Source of the DNA: Pseudomonadota bacterium
Lineage (GTDB): Bacteria > Pseudomonadota > Alphaproteobacteria > Sphingomonadales > Sphingomonadaceae
Direction of reading: 5' to 3'
NCBI GenBank assembly: GCA_029550345.1
Contig: JAKPHK010000108.1
Span: forward strand, 1 to 47,127
Length of the DNA stretch: 47,127 bases
Shown piece after piece: positions 14,981 to 24,516 of the stretch. Below the pieces are notes generated by a model. The model was not told the origin of the DNA, searched no databases, and saw only the letters and a list, made by a program, of their open reading frames with translations. Every line of letters starts with the position of its first letter. The stretch's first letter is position 1. The position numbers and the translations under genes are program-made.

Positions 14981-17050
14981 GTGAGCGAACGGGTAGAGAA
15001 AGCGGGACTGAAGGTCGATGCGGCGCTGGCCGCCTTTGTCGAGGCGCAGGTGCTGGCTCCGCTGGGCAAGGATGCGGGCGAATTCTGGGCCGGTTTTGCC
15101 GCGCTGCTCGATCGTTTCGTCCCGGCAAACCGCGCGCTTCTGGCCAAGCGTGATGATCTGCAGGCCCGGATTGACGGCTGGCATCAGGACCGCGCCGGTA
15201 AACCGATCGATCAGAGCGAATATCAGGCGTTCCTGCGCGAAATCGGCTATCTGGTGCCCGAACCTGCCCCGTTCACGATCGGCACGCAAAACGTCGATCC
15301 CGAAATCGCCACAATGGCCGGGCCGCAGCTGGTGGTGCCGGTGCTCAACGCCCGGTTCCTGCTCAATGCCGCCAATGCCCGTTGGGGTAGCCTCTATGAT
15401 GCCTATTACGGCACCGACGCGCTCGATGCGCCGCCGGCCCGGCCGGGCGGGTACGACAAGCAGCGTGGCGCTGCGGTGGTTGCAGCGGCACGCGCCTTCC
15501 TTGATGGTGCGATCCCTGGCTGGCAGGCCGCGCTTGAAGGCGGGGCGAGCGAATACCTGGTTGCTGCCCGCGAAGGCGGATACCTGTTCAAGAACAATGG
15601 CCTGCACATCGAAGTTGTGGTCGATTCCAGCAGTCCGGTCGGTCAGGACGATCCGCTCGGCATTGCCGATGTGATCCTTGAAGCTGCGCTGACAACGATC
15701 TGCGACATGGAAGATTCGGTTGCCGCGGTTGATGGTGAGGACAAGCTGCTGGCCTATACCAACTGGCTTGGCGTGATCCGCGGGGACCTGGCCGACACCT
15801 TTGAAAAGGGTGGCCGGACCATGACCCGCAAGCTCAATCCCGATCGGGTCTGGGGCGATCTGGTTCTGCCGGGGCGCAGCCTGCTGTTCGTGCGCAATGT
15901 TGGCCACCTGATGACCAACCCGGCGATCCTGCTGGCCGATGGCGGCGAGATTCCCGAAGGGATCATGGACGGCGTGATCACCAGCGCGATCGGCGCGATC
16001 GGGCTGGCCGGGAAGGGCGAATATGCCAACAGTCGGGCGGGCAGCATCTACATCGTCAAGCCCAAGCAGCACGGGCCGGAAGAGTGCGCTTTCACCAACG
16101 ATCTGTTCGATGCGGTGGAAGACCTGCTCGGTCTGCCGCGCCACACCATCAAGGTGGGGGTGATGGACGAAGAACGCCGCACCAGCGCCAACCTTGCCGC
16201 CTGCATCCATGCGGTGAAGGACCGGATCGTGTTCATCAACACCGGCTTTCTCGACCGGACCGGGGATGAAATCCACACCTCGATGCGGGCCGGACCGATG
16301 GTGCGCAAGGGCGATATGAAGAAGAGCGCCTGGATCGCCGCCTATGAAGCGCGAAACGTCCAGATCGGCCTTGCCTGCGGGCTTTCCGGCAAGGCGCAGA
16401 TCGGCAAGGGAATGTGGGCCGCGCCCGATCTGATGGGCGATATGATGGTGCAAAAGATCGGCCACCCCAAAAGCGGCGCCAACACCGCCTGGGTTCCTTC
16501 GCCCACCGCCGCGACGCTCCACGCGATGCATTACCACGCGGTCGATGTTTTCGCGGTGCAGCAGGAACTTGCGGGCCAGCCCACCCCGGGCCTTGACCCG
16601 CTGCTGACCGTGCCGCTGGCCGATGGGGTCAACTGGTCGGAAGAAGAAGTGCGCGAAGAGCTGGACAACAACGCGCAAGGCCTGCTCGGCTATGTCGTGC
16701 GCTGGATCGATCAGGGGGTCGGCTGTTCGAAGGTGCCGGACATCAATGACGTTGGCCTGATGGAAGACCGCGCGACACTGCGCATTTCATCGCAGCACAT
16801 GGCCAACTGGCTGCTCCACGGGGTCTGCAGCAAGGATCAGGTGATGGACAGTCTGCGTCGCATGGCGGCCAAGGTCGATGCCCAGAATGCCGGCGATCCG
16901 CTGTATGAACCGCTGGTCGGCAACGAAGATGCCCCGGCCTTCCGTGCCGCGCTGGACCTGGTGTTCAAGGGCGTCGAACAGCCCAGCGGCTATACCGAAC
17001 CGCTGCTGCACCACTGGCGGCAGGTGAAGAAGGGCAACATCGCAGGATAG
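14981..17050 (+). CDS. glcB: Malate synthase G
   Basis: A 689-residue enzyme condensing glyoxylate with acetyl-CoA to malate. Recognisable regions include [77 protein letters not shown] and the C-terminal [17 protein letters not shown] with its catalytic aspartate. The start is GTG 14981 ([16 protein letters not shown]) with GAGGATC upstream; ATG 14924 is an in-frame alternative. It is divergent from the ast operon. Length is close to the isoform G family norm. It supports growth on two-carbon compounds or glycolate-derived glyoxylate. Confidence 0.97.
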   Translation: MSERVEKAGLKVDAALAAFVEAQVLAPLGKDAGEFWAGFAALLDRFVPANRALLAKRDDLQARIDGWHQDRAGKPIDQSEYQAFLREIGYLVPEPAPFTIGTQNVDPEIATMAGPQLVVPVLNARFLLNAANARWGSLYDAYYGTDALDAPPARPGGYDKQRGAAVVAAARAFLDGAIPGWQAALEGGASEYLVAAREGGYLFKNNGLHIEVVVDSSSPVGQDDPLGIADVILEAALTTICDMEDSVAAVDGEDKLLAYTNWLGVIRGDLADTFEKGGRTMTRKLNPDRVWGDLVLPGRSLLFVRNVGHLMTNPAILLADGGEIPEGIMDGVITSAIGAIGLAGKGEYANSRAGSIYIVKPKQHGPEECAFTNDLFDAVEDLLGLPRHTIKVGVMDEERRTSANLAACIHAVKDRIVFINTGFLDRTGDEIHTSMRAGPMVRKGDMKKSAWIAAYEARNVQIGLACGLSGKAQIGKGMWAAPDLMGDMMVQKIGHPKSGANTAWVPSPTAATLHAMHYHAVDVFAVQQELAGQPTPGLDPLLTVPLADGVNWSEEEVREELDNNAQGLLGYVVRWIDQGVGCSKVPDINDVGLMEDRATLRISSQHMANWLLHGVCSKDQVMDSLRRMAAKVDAQNAGDPLYEPLVGNEDAPAFRAALDLVFKGVEQPSGYTEPLLHHWRQVKKGNIAG

Positions 17051-17157
17051 GGTCCGCCGCTCGAAACGAGCTGATCTGCGTTCCATGCTGCTGGAATTAA
17101 CCGGGAAATAACCGGTGCTTCCTAAGACCGGCGACGGTTGCAACAGGAATGCAGATC

Positions 17158-17571
17158 ATGTCTGCCAATAGTATCGGGCGCGAAAATCGTACGACTTTGA
17201 TGATGCGCGCGCGGCTGCGTGACCGTGGCGGCGATCGTGATGCGCAGATTCAGGACGCCTCTTCGCGCGGACTGCTGATGTCGGCGGCGCGGGCACCATC
17301 GCGCGGCGAAATCGTTGAGGTGTTCGTGGGCACGACCGTGCTGGTCGGCCAGGTCCGGTGGAATCGCGGCAACCGGTTCGGCGTGGTGCTGCAGGACCGG
17401 ATCGACGTTGCTGCCCTGCAACGCGGTGGACCGGCGGTGCAATCCCGTCGTTCTTCGGCGCATTCCGATGAGGCAGAAGAGGGCTGGGCGCTCAGCGATG
17501 TTCTGTTCTTCGCCGCCTGCGGCCTCGCCTGTGCGGTGTTCCTGCTCTATATTGCCCGTAAGGTGTTTTAG
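17158..17571 (+). CDS. PilZ-like domain protein with C-terminal membrane anchor
   Basis: A 137-residue protein. The N-terminal part (REN-R, then LRDRGGDRDAQIQDASSRGLLMSA and VGQVRWNRGNRFGVVL) matches a PilZ pattern: an RxxR-like arginine pair followed by DxSxxG (DASSRG), the c-di-GMP contact motif. After a variable linker there is one C-terminal membrane helix (ALSDVLFFAACGLACAVFLLYIARKVF). The start is ATG 17158, 9 bases after AGGA; ATG 17149 abuts that AGGA and is less likely. Its end overlaps the convergent hydrolase gene by 4 bases. c-di-GMP binding is plausible but not certain because the first arginine motif is short. Confidence 0.75.
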   Translation: MSANSIGRENRTTLMMRARLRDRGGDRDAQIQDASSRGLLMSAARAPSRGEIVEVFVGTTVLVGQVRWNRGNRFGVVLQDRIDVAALQRGGPAVQSRRSSAHSDEAEEGWALSDVLFFAACGLACAVFLLYIARKVF

Positions 17572-18734
17572 GCGAACCCCGATACCACGGCTTTCCGGAT
17601 GCCCCTGAACGGGACGTCGGGGCCAAGGTCCGTGTTGCATAGCGCGGCAATGGTCACATTTGGACGCAGGTAGGTCTGGACCATGGCGCAGAAGCCATAG
17701 AACGATCCGTAGTGCAGGATCGACGGGTTGGCCTCGCTTGGCCCGGTGACCAGCAGGCCGCAGGCATATTGGGTGTCGCCATAATGCACATCTTCGGGTG
17801 AAAAGCGGTTTTCGCCCGACAAGCGCCCGTCGCGCAGCCGCCCGGGTGCGGTCATCAACGCGACATCGGCGGGGCCGAACAGCTTTCCGGAAAGCAGCGC
17901 CGAATGCCAGCGGACCAGATCTGTGACAGTGCCCCGCATCGCCCCGGCGCCGCCGGCCTGCGATGGATCAGCATAGGACGCATTGACGAATGGACGGGCG
18001 GCATCGCCGGTTTGCGCGTAGCCCGACGCGCGGCCGGGCACGAGGTCTTCAGAGCGGTCCATCGCCATGCTCGTCAGGCCGAGCGGTTTGAACACGAGCG
18101 TCGCCATGGCCTCGGCCAGCGGGATTTTGGCGACCGTTTCGATAAGTGCGCCAAGGACGATGTAGTTGGCGTTGCTGTATAGCCACGCCGTTCCGGGATC
18201 GAAATCGAACGGTTTGGACTGCGCGGCAATATCGGAAGCGAGCGCGATCTGGCTCTTCGCAGCCGATGCCTGACTGGGAGCCTCCTCGCTTTCGTCGCTG
18301 TGCAGACCCGCGGTCTGGTGCATCAATTCCAGCGCGGTGAAGGGCTTCAGCGCCTTGAAAGCTGGCAAATAATCAGAGACCGGCGCCTTGAGATCGAGTT
18401 TGCCCAGCGATGCCAGCTTGATCGCGGCGGCGGCGGCGAATTGTTTGGTTATCGACCCATAGCGGAAAACCGTAAGCGGGGTGACGGGGGTTCCCGTCTC
18501 CAAATTGGCGAGGCCAAAGCCCTTGGAATAATATGCCGCACCTGAACGGGCGACCGCCACTGCTGCGCCCGGAATGCCATGTTTGGAAATGCTTTCCGAA
18601 ACGGCGGCTGCTATGCCGCGTGCCGGGCCGCTCTTGACGGCAGCTTTTGCCAGGGCAGGGCCTCCTGCCAGGGCTGTGGTCGCGGCTGCTGCTGCGCCGC
18701 TTGCCAACAGGCTACGTCGAGAAAAGCTGTCCAA
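17568..18734 (-). CDS. Serine hydrolase of the beta-lactamase family, Tat-exported
   Basis: A 388-residue class C beta-lactamase-like hydrolase (esterase, peptidase or beta-lactamase). It carries a twin-arginine signal (SRRSLLASGAAAAATTALAGGPALA). The active-site motifs are SITK (in FRYGSITKQ) and YSN (in WLYSNANY), and HYGS near the C-terminus matches the third motif. It therefore acts in the periplasm. Most proteins of this architecture are not true resistance enzymes. The gene starts 49 bases after the rsmA stop on the same strand and is convergent with the PilZ-like gene. Confidence 0.92.
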   Translation of the reverse strand: MDSFSRRSLLASGAAAAATTALAGGPALAKAAVKSGPARGIAAAVSESISKHGIPGAAVAVARSGAAYYSKGFGLANLETGTPVTPLTVFRYGSITKQFAAAAAIKLASLGKLDLKAPVSDYLPAFKALKPFTALELMHQTAGLHSDESEEAPSQASAAKSQIALASDIAAQSKPFDFDPGTAWLYSNANYIVLGALIETVAKIPLAEAMATLVFKPLGLTSMAMDRSEDLVPGRASGYAQTGDAARPFVNASYADPSQAGGAGAMRGTVTDLVRWHSALLSGKLFGPADVALMTAPGRLRDGRLSGENRFSPEDVHYGDTQYACGLLVTGPSEANPSILHYGSFYGFCAMVQTYLRPNVTIAALCNTDLGPDVPFRGIRKAVVSGFA

Positions 18735-18783
18735 AGTCAGGCATCCTTGAAATTCAGGTGATGCACCAACTTAATACAGAGCA

Positions 18784-19611
18784 TCAGTTCTGCGGCAAGC
18801 CCATCTCATGTACTACGCTGACAAACTCCGCCACGCTCAGCGTTTCGGCGCGGCGTTGGGGGTCTATGCCCAGGCGTTCCAGCGCATCGAGCGCGCCGGG
18901 CAGGCCCTTCAGGCTTTGCCGCAGCATCTTGCGGCGCTGGCCGAAGGCGGCTTCGGTCAGGCGTTCGAGCATCCGGGCGGAGACGCCCGGCGGCATATCG
19001 GCCGGGGTCACGTGAACGATCGCGCTCATCACCTTGGGCGGCGGGGTGAAGGCGCTGCGGTGGACCTTCATCGCGATCTTCGCGGCCGCGCGCCACTGCG
19101 CCAGCACGGCAAGGCGGCCATAGGCGCCGCCGCCCACTTCAGCGACGATCCGCTGGGCCACCTCGAGCTGGAACATCAGCGTCAGGCTGGCCCATTGCGG
19201 GGGCCATTCCTGCCCCGATAGCCAGCCGGTGAACAGCGCGGTGCCGACATTGTAGGGCAGGTTGGCGACGATGTGGAACGGCCCTTCGATCCCGTGGTCC
19301 ACCTTGGTCGCATCGCCCTCGATCACGCGCAGCTGGCCGGGGAAGGCCTCGGCCAGTTCGGCCAGGGCGGGCAGGCAGCGGCGGTCCATCTCGATCGCGG
19401 TGACCTGCGCCCCGGCACGCAGCAGCGCGCGGGTCAGGCCGCCGGGGCCGGGGCCGATTTCCAGCACCTGCTGGCCTTTCAGCTTGCCGGGGATCGCGGC
19501 GATCCGATCGAGCAGTTGCTCATCGAACAGGAAGTTCTGGCCCAGCGCCTTGCTGGCGAACAGGCCGTGGCGGTTGATGACTTCGCGCAGCGGGGGAAGG
19601 TCAGTCGTCAT
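18784..19611 (-). CDS. rsmA: RsmA (KsgA), 16S rRNA dimethyladenosine transferase
   Basis: A 275-residue SAM-dependent enzyme that dimethylates two adjacent adenines at the 3' end of 16S rRNA. Motifs are [33 protein letters not shown] (SAM binding) and the catalytic NLPYNV, with the C-terminal domain through [15 protein letters not shown]. The start is ATG 19611 ([11 protein letters not shown]), overlapping the end of pdxA by 11 bases; ATG 19620 would add three residues. It is the last gene of lptD-surA-pdxA-rsmA, a widely conserved order. Confidence 0.97.
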   Translation of the reverse strand: MTTDLPPLREVINRHGLFASKALGQNFLFDEQLLDRIAAIPGKLKGQQVLEIGPGPGGLTRALLRAGAQVTAIEMDRRCLPALAELAEAFPGQLRVIEGDATKVDHGIEGPFHIVANLPYNVGTALFTGWLSGQEWPPQWASLTLMFQLEVAQRIVAEVGGGAYGRLAVLAQWRAAAKIAMKVHRSAFTPPPKVMSAIVHVTPADMPPGVSARMLERLTEAAFGQRRKMLRQSLKGLPGALDALERLGIDPQRRAETLSVAEFVSVVHEMGLPQN

Positions 19612-20614
19612 ACAGGCCATGGCGCCGCATCGCGCATTCTCCGGCCATGCGGATCGCCGCGATCATCGCACCGGGATCGGCTTGTCCAGTGCCGGCGATG
19701 GCAAAGGCTGTGCCGTGATCCGGGCTGGTGCGGATCACCGGCAGCCCGAGGGTGACGTTGACCCCCTGATCGAAATCCAGCGCCTTCAACGGGATCAGCG
19801 CCTGATCGTGATACATGCATAGCGCCACGTCATAGGTTTCGCGGGCCCGGGCGGTGAACAGGGCGTCGGCAGGATGCGGGCCGCTCACCGCAAGTCCTTC
19901 GGCCTGCAAATGGGCGATCGCCGGGGCAATGATCCGCGTTTCCTCATCGCCCATCCGGCCTTCTTCCCCGGCATGGGGGTTGAGCCCGGCGATGGCGATC
20001 CGCGGGCTTTCGATCCCGAAATCGCGGGCCAGCGCCATGGCGACGATCCGGGCCTTGCGTTCGATCATCGGCGCGGTGAGCTGCCCGGGAACCTGGGCAA
20101 GGGCGATGTGGACCGTCAGCGGGACGGCGCGCAGGTGAGGGCCGGCCAGCATCATCACCGCATCGCCCGGCGCATAGGAGCAGGCCTCGGCGACGAATTC
20201 GGTCTGGCCGGGATGGGCAAAGCCGACCTCAGCCAGCCGGGCCTTATTGATCGGCGCGGTGATCAGGGCCTCCGCCTCGCCGATCGTGGCGAGCCGGGCG
20301 GCTTCCTCAAGGCTGGCCAGCGCCAGTGCGGCGCCTTCGCGGCTGGGTTTTCCGGGGGTGTAATCACCGTCCGCCCCGGCCAGAACCGGCAAGGCGTGGG
20401 CGAAGCAATCGAGCGCTTCCTGGGGGTGGAATACCTCCCTGACCGGAACCGAAAGGCCGCGCGTCAGCGCCGCCGCGCGCAGGACATGGGCGCCGCCGAC
20501 CACGACGAAAGGGAGCAGCTCTGCCGCATCGCGCGCGGCCCAGGCCGCAGCGATCAGTTCGGGGCCGACGCCGGCGGGATCGCCCAGCGATATCGCCAGC
20601 GGCGCCCCCTCCAT
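19601..20614 (-). CDS. pdxA: PdxA, 4-hydroxythreonine-4-phosphate dehydrogenase
   Basis: A 337-residue NAD-dependent enzyme of pyridoxal phosphate synthesis. Hallmarks are [14 protein letters not shown] at the start, the metal-binding histidine region in [39 protein letters not shown], and [37 protein letters not shown]. It follows surA by 6 bases and overlaps rsmA, so it is in the same transcript. Confidence 0.97.
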   Translation of the reverse strand: MEGAPLAISLGDPAGVGPELIAAAWAARDAAELLPFVVVGGAHVLRAAALTRGLSVPVREVFHPQEALDCFAHALPVLAGADGDYTPGKPSREGAALALASLEEAARLATIGEAEALITAPINKARLAEVGFAHPGQTEFVAEACSYAPGDAVMMLAGPHLRAVPLTVHIALAQVPGQLTAPMIERKARIVAMALARDFGIESPRIAIAGLNPHAGEEGRMGDEETRIIAPAIAHLQAEGLAVSGPHPADALFTARARETYDVALCMYHDQALIPLKALDFDQGVNVTLGLPVIRTSPDHGTAFAIAGTGQADPGAMIAAIRMAGECAMRRHGLYDD

Positions 20615-20620
20615 CGCGGA

Positions 20621-21979
20621 TCAGTTGCCGTAATCGATCACCGCGTCGCGGCGAAGGTCGCGCATATAGGTCTGGGCACGGCGGTTGATCCGCTCGTCTT
20701 CCTTCTGGGCCTGAACCTGTTCGAAGCTGACGCTGCCGCCGGCCTTGGGATCGTCGCGCCCGCACAGCATCAGTACGCGCACACCGTCCTGAATCGATCC
20801 GAACGGCGGGGTGGTTTCACCCAGCGAAAGGCCCAGCACCAGGTCCTGCAGCGGCCCAGGCAGGTCGCGCGCCTTGATCGATTCGTTGTTGACCACTTCG
20901 GCGCCCATTTGCGCGGCAACCTGATCGGCGGAAGCGCAGCCCTTGGCGGATTTGATCGTCGTGGCGAAATCCTGCGCCTTCTGGGTGGCCTGCGCATCGG
21001 TGGTGCCGGGGGGGAAGCTGATCGAGATCTGCTTGAGGTTCAGCACGGCATCACGCGGATCGGCGGTCAGCACCTGGCGCTTGTCGATCAGCACGATGAT
21101 CGAGAAACCACCGCGGATCTCGATCGGTCCGGCCATCTGGCCGGGCTGCAGCGTGCGCACCACCTGATCGAGTTCGGGCGGCAGAACACCGCCGCGAATC
21201 CAGCCGAGGTCGCCTCCGACCGAAGCGGTCGATGCTTCGGAAAACTGGCGGGCATAGCCAACGAAACTGCCGCCCTTCTGCAGCTGCTCCACGATCTTCA
21301 TCGCGTTCTGCGCAACGGCTTCGCGGTTTTCGCTGTTGGCCGAAAGGAAGATTTCGCCGACCCGGTATTCTTCCTGGCCGCGGGCTTCTTCCTGACGCTT
21401 GATTTCTTCGCGCACTTCTTCGTCGGAAACGTTGACGAAGGGCGTGACATTGCGGCGCAGCAGCCGCTGCCAGGCCATTTCGCCGCGAATCTGGCGCTTG
21501 AGCGAGGCGGGCGAAGAGCCGATCTTGACCAGATAGGCATCAAGCTGTTTCGGATCCTGGCCAAAGTTCTGCTGGGCGATCCGGGCGTAGCTTTCGTCCA
21601 CCTCGGCGTCGGAAACTTCCATGTCCTGGGCGCGGGCTTCCTGGATCTGTAGCGTCTCGTCCATCAGGTTGCGCAGCACCTGCAGGCGCAGGCGCTGCAA
21701 TTCCTCGGGGCCGATCTTGCCGCCGCTGGCCGCCACAACGAGGGCAACGCGCTGATCGATATCGGTGCCGGTGATCACTTCACCGTTGACGATCACCGTT
21801 GCCGAACGGTGGTTGGGATCGTTCTTGCCGAAGATCATCGGATTGTCCGGCAGGTCGAGCGAACCGCTACCGCCGGTAGCATCCTGTGCCAGACCGGCAT
21901 GGGGCAGGGCCATCGCTGCAACGATAAGGGGGGTAAGCGCCAGACGCGCGGCGGAACGGAAGCGCAGAGTACGTGTCAC
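20621..21979 (-). CDS. surA: SurA-like periplasmic peptidyl-prolyl isomerase/chaperone
   Basis: A 452-residue exported chaperone for outer-membrane proteins. The signal peptide spans about residues 1-31 (ending GLAQ). The SurA N-terminal helical domain contains VIVNGEVITGTDIDQRVAL. A parvulin domain follows (EYRVGEIFLSANSENREAVAQNAMKIVEQLQKGGSFVGYARQFSEA, then GGDLGWIRGGVLPPEL and GPIEIRGGFSIIVLIDKR), with a second, degenerate region ending in RINRRAQTYMRDLRRDAVIDY. It lies between lptD and pdxA; its likely clients include LptD. Confidence 0.94.
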   Translation of the reverse strand: MTRTLRFRSAARLALTPLIVAAMALPHAGLAQDATGGSGSLDLPDNPMIFGKNDPNHRSATVIVNGEVITGTDIDQRVALVVAASGGKIGPEELQRLRLQVLRNLMDETLQIQEARAQDMEVSDAEVDESYARIAQQNFGQDPKQLDAYLVKIGSSPASLKRQIRGEMAWQRLLRRNVTPFVNVSDEEVREEIKRQEEARGQEEYRVGEIFLSANSENREAVAQNAMKIVEQLQKGGSFVGYARQFSEASTASVGGDLGWIRGGVLPPELDQVVRTLQPGQMAGPIEIRGGFSIIVLIDKRQVLTADPRDAVLNLKQISISFPPGTTDAQATQKAQDFATTIKSAKGCASADQVAAQMGAEVVNNESIKARDLPGPLQDLVLGLSLGETTPPFGSIQDGVRVLMLCGRDDPKAGGSVSFEQVQAQKEDERINRRAQTYMRDLRRDAVIDYGN

Positions 21980-22121
21980 CGTTACAAAAATCCCAGTTTC
22001 GGCGCGGAGGGGCCGCGCCTCATTTGCCGTGAGCCAATGCCGAACTGCGGCTTAACCCTGGCTGAGCAAGCGCGGATAGCCTGTTTGCTCCGGCCTGCCA
22101 ATCCACATCGCCCGGCTATCC

Positions 22122-24419
22122 TCAGAACCCCAGATTGCGCACCGCGATGTGGATCTGGAAGGTGTTGCCCTTCTGGGCATCACCGGTTGCCACATAGTCA
22201 CGCCGCCAGGTGAAATCGAGTTCGATGCAATCGTCCTGATAGGCAACGCCAAGGCGGGTGCGCAGCGGCTGGAAGCCATCGACGCCGACCAGGGTGGGGT
22301 CATCGCTGATCCCGGTCAGGTCGAACACGCCCGAACCAAACACGGACCAGTAGCGCGCGAAGCCGACCCGCCCGGCTAGGCGCAGCTCCTCGCGGTCCTT
22401 AAGGTCTTCGATCCCGCTGCTGACATCGCGGTTGAGCCGCAGATAACCGACTTCAAGATAGGTCCGCTGGCTGCCGACGGCGGCGTCGAATTCGTTGCGG
22501 CGGACCGCCAGGTTGTCCTTGTCGAGCCGGAAGCGGTGGGTCAGCTTGACCACGTTGCGGAAGCGCACTTCGGTGCGGCCGACAATATCCGATGTCCGCT
22601 CGGACAGGCCGGTGCCATCGGGCAGCAGCGTCGGGCGCTCGGTCAGGCGATAGGACTGGCCGATTGTGGTGCTGACCCGCCAGCCCGGCTTTTCCCACTG
22701 CCAGTCGAAGCCATAGGTAAAGCGCACCCCGTCCTCGACCCGGTCGTAACCGGGAAAGCGATTGAGTGCGAAGAGGTTGGAATCCTCCAGATCGATCGCG
22801 CGGGCGTCTTCGTTGGGCACGGCCAGATTGCGCAGGGTGGGGCTGGCGACGACCTGGATGCGCGGGGTAAGAACCTGCGATCCGCCCAGGAATTCGCCCA
22901 CCAGCGGCCATTTCACGTCGAGCGCGGCGGTGGCCATGCCGCGTGCCTGCCAGCCCGGATTGCCGCGATAGATCGCGGTGGTGGTCAGGGCGTTTTCATC
23001 GGAGTGATAGACGTCGCCGCGCACCAGCCCGGTCAGGGTCACTTCCTGCCCCCACGGGGTCAGGCGGCGCATATCCCACTGTGCACTGGCAAAGGCCCGC
23101 TGGGTGTCCTGCCCGGATGTTCGGGTGATCGCCAGGCTGTTGACCTGCAACTGCACCCGGCCGCCCAGCAACGGGTCGGTGAAGCGGCGGCGATAGTCGA
23201 TTTCAGGCAGGGCGATCGGCACCAGCCCCTGCGAATCGCCGACCTGCAGCGTCTGCGTCGCCCAACCGGCGATCGAGAGATAGCTGTTCTCGTCGATCCG
23301 TTCGAGCTGGGCCATCGAGCGCAGCCGATCGTCGCGGCTGATGTCATAGCGGCGCAGGAAAGTGCGGTCAGACGTGACCCGGCCGGAAAAGGTCAGGCTC
23401 CAGTTCGGTGAAAACTGGTAACGCCCATTGGTATAGAGGTAACCGCGAAAATCGGGCTGGGCAGCGGTTGTGATCGAACCGAGCGGGATGCGTGATGAGC
23501 GGGTGAGGTAGCCGGTGACCTGGAACGAGCCCTGGCTGGTCAGTTGCCGGTACTGCGCCGAAATCATCGGCAGGGCCTGGGTATAAACATAGCCCGTAAC
23601 CGCCAGATCGCGGTTGTCCGCCAGGCGCTGATACCAGGTATCGGAAAACTGCACCCCGTTCGAAGCCGATAGCTGGATGTCTGGGATTAGCAGACCGTTG
23701 ATCGGGCGCCCGTCGGTCGCCAGGACCAGGCCCGGCATCGGCATCAGCCGCAAGCCGAAGATTTCGGCGCGCGCGCCTTCGAAGCGGATCGATTTCTTGT
23801 CCGGATCGAAAATTACCCGGCGCGCAGTGATTCGCCAGCTGGGGTTGCGGGCGCAGCCAGAGCCGTCTTCCACCGCACAGGCGGTATAGGCGGCGTTGTG
23901 CAGCAGGATCTTGCCGTCCGCGGTGCGCTCACCCCGGTTGGCCGCCAGCCGCCCGCCTTCGCGCAGGGCCAGCAGCAGGTTCTGCGTTGCCCCGGCTTTC
24001 AGTTCGTCGGTCAGCTCAAGGCTGTCGGAGAAGATCTGATTGCCGTCCGCATCGACGAAGCGGACATTGCCTTCGGCCAGGATAATGCCGGTCTTGCGGT
24101 CCCAGCTCAGCTTGTCGGCGCGGACCGACTGATCGCCGCGCCGCAGGACCACATCGCCGAAGACCGAAACCAGATCGGCCTTGTCGTCATAACTTGCGCC
24201 GTCGGCTTCGAACTGGATCGTCTCGCCATCGCTTGCCGGCTCGGCCACGACGGGCTGCGGGGTCGGCAGGCTCTGGTCCCCGGCGGGGGCAACCGCGTCC
24301 TGCGCCTGGGCTGAAAGCGGGCAGCTCAGTGCGGCCAGGGCCAGCGCAGCAGCGCCGACCTTGACGGACGAAGGAGACATTACAGGCGGCGGCAAATCGG
24401 GCCGCGAGGACAGGCGCAT
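22122..24419 (-). CDS. lptD: LptD, LPS-assembly outer-membrane protein
   Basis: A 765-residue outer-membrane barrel that inserts lipopolysaccharide into the outer leaflet with LptE. It has a signal peptide (ALALAALSCPLSAQAQ), an OstA-like periplasmic domain (TIQFEADGASYDDKADLVSVFGDVVLRRGDQSVRADKLSWDRKTG) and then a long beta-barrel ending QIHIAVRNLGF with a terminal Phe. A cysteine pair (CAVEDGSGC) and a C-terminal cysteine (DDCIELDF) suit the conserved interdomain disulfides. The start chosen is ATG 24419 (MRLSSRPDL); ATG 24380 (MSPSSVKV) is also possible. It is first in the operon, divergent from pepA, with a palindrome in between. Confidence 0.96.
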   Translation of the reverse strand: MRLSSRPDLPPPVMSPSSVKVGAAALALAALSCPLSAQAQDAVAPAGDQSLPTPQPVVAEPASDGETIQFEADGASYDDKADLVSVFGDVVLRRGDQSVRADKLSWDRKTGIILAEGNVRFVDADGNQIFSDSLELTDELKAGATQNLLLALREGGRLAANRGERTADGKILLHNAAYTACAVEDGSGCARNPSWRITARRVIFDPDKKSIRFEGARAEIFGLRLMPMPGLVLATDGRPINGLLIPDIQLSASNGVQFSDTWYQRLADNRDLAVTGYVYTQALPMISAQYRQLTSQGSFQVTGYLTRSSRIPLGSITTAAQPDFRGYLYTNGRYQFSPNWSLTFSGRVTSDRTFLRRYDISRDDRLRSMAQLERIDENSYLSIAGWATQTLQVGDSQGLVPIALPEIDYRRRFTDPLLGGRVQLQVNSLAITRTSGQDTQRAFASAQWDMRRLTPWGQEVTLTGLVRGDVYHSDENALTTTAIYRGNPGWQARGMATAALDVKWPLVGEFLGGSQVLTPRIQVVASPTLRNLAVPNEDARAIDLEDSNLFALNRFPGYDRVEDGVRFTYGFDWQWEKPGWRVSTTIGQSYRLTERPTLLPDGTGLSERTSDIVGRTEVRFRNVVKLTHRFRLDKDNLAVRRNEFDAAVGSQRTYLEVGYLRLNRDVSSGIEDLKDREELRLAGRVGFARYWSVFGSGVFDLTGISDDPTLVGVDGFQPLRTRLGVAYQDDCIELDFTWRRDYVATGDAQKGNTFQIHIAVRNLGF

Positions 24420-24469
24420 GGCTTGCCTATCGCACCGGTCACGCCTAACTGCAATCCATGCAATCGGTC

Positions 24470-24489
24470 TGCGACAACGCTTTGTCGCA
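24470..24489. promoter_or_regulatory. Perfect inverted repeat between lptD and pepA
   Basis: TGCGACAA-CGCT-TTGTCGCA is a perfect 8-base inverted repeat in the 97-base divergent spacer, 28 bases upstream of the pepA ATG and 51 bases from the lptD start. It could be an operator shared by the two divergent genes or a hairpin in the pepA leader. No T-run follows on either side, which argues against a terminator. Confidence 0.5.
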
Positions 24490-24516
24490 CCCCCTGACAT
24501 TCCTGTGGGAGCAATC

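Noticed and set aside
14777..16678. Very long minus-strand open frame (633 codons) opposite malate synthase
   Set aside because: It mirrors the glcB codons, has no domain or ribosome site, and is explained by GC-rich codon bias in the real gene.
17568..18734. Antibiotic-resistance beta-lactamase
   Set aside because: The SxxK and YxN motifs show the fold, but sequence features do not single out a true lactamase; most such Tat-exported proteins are esterases or peptidases.
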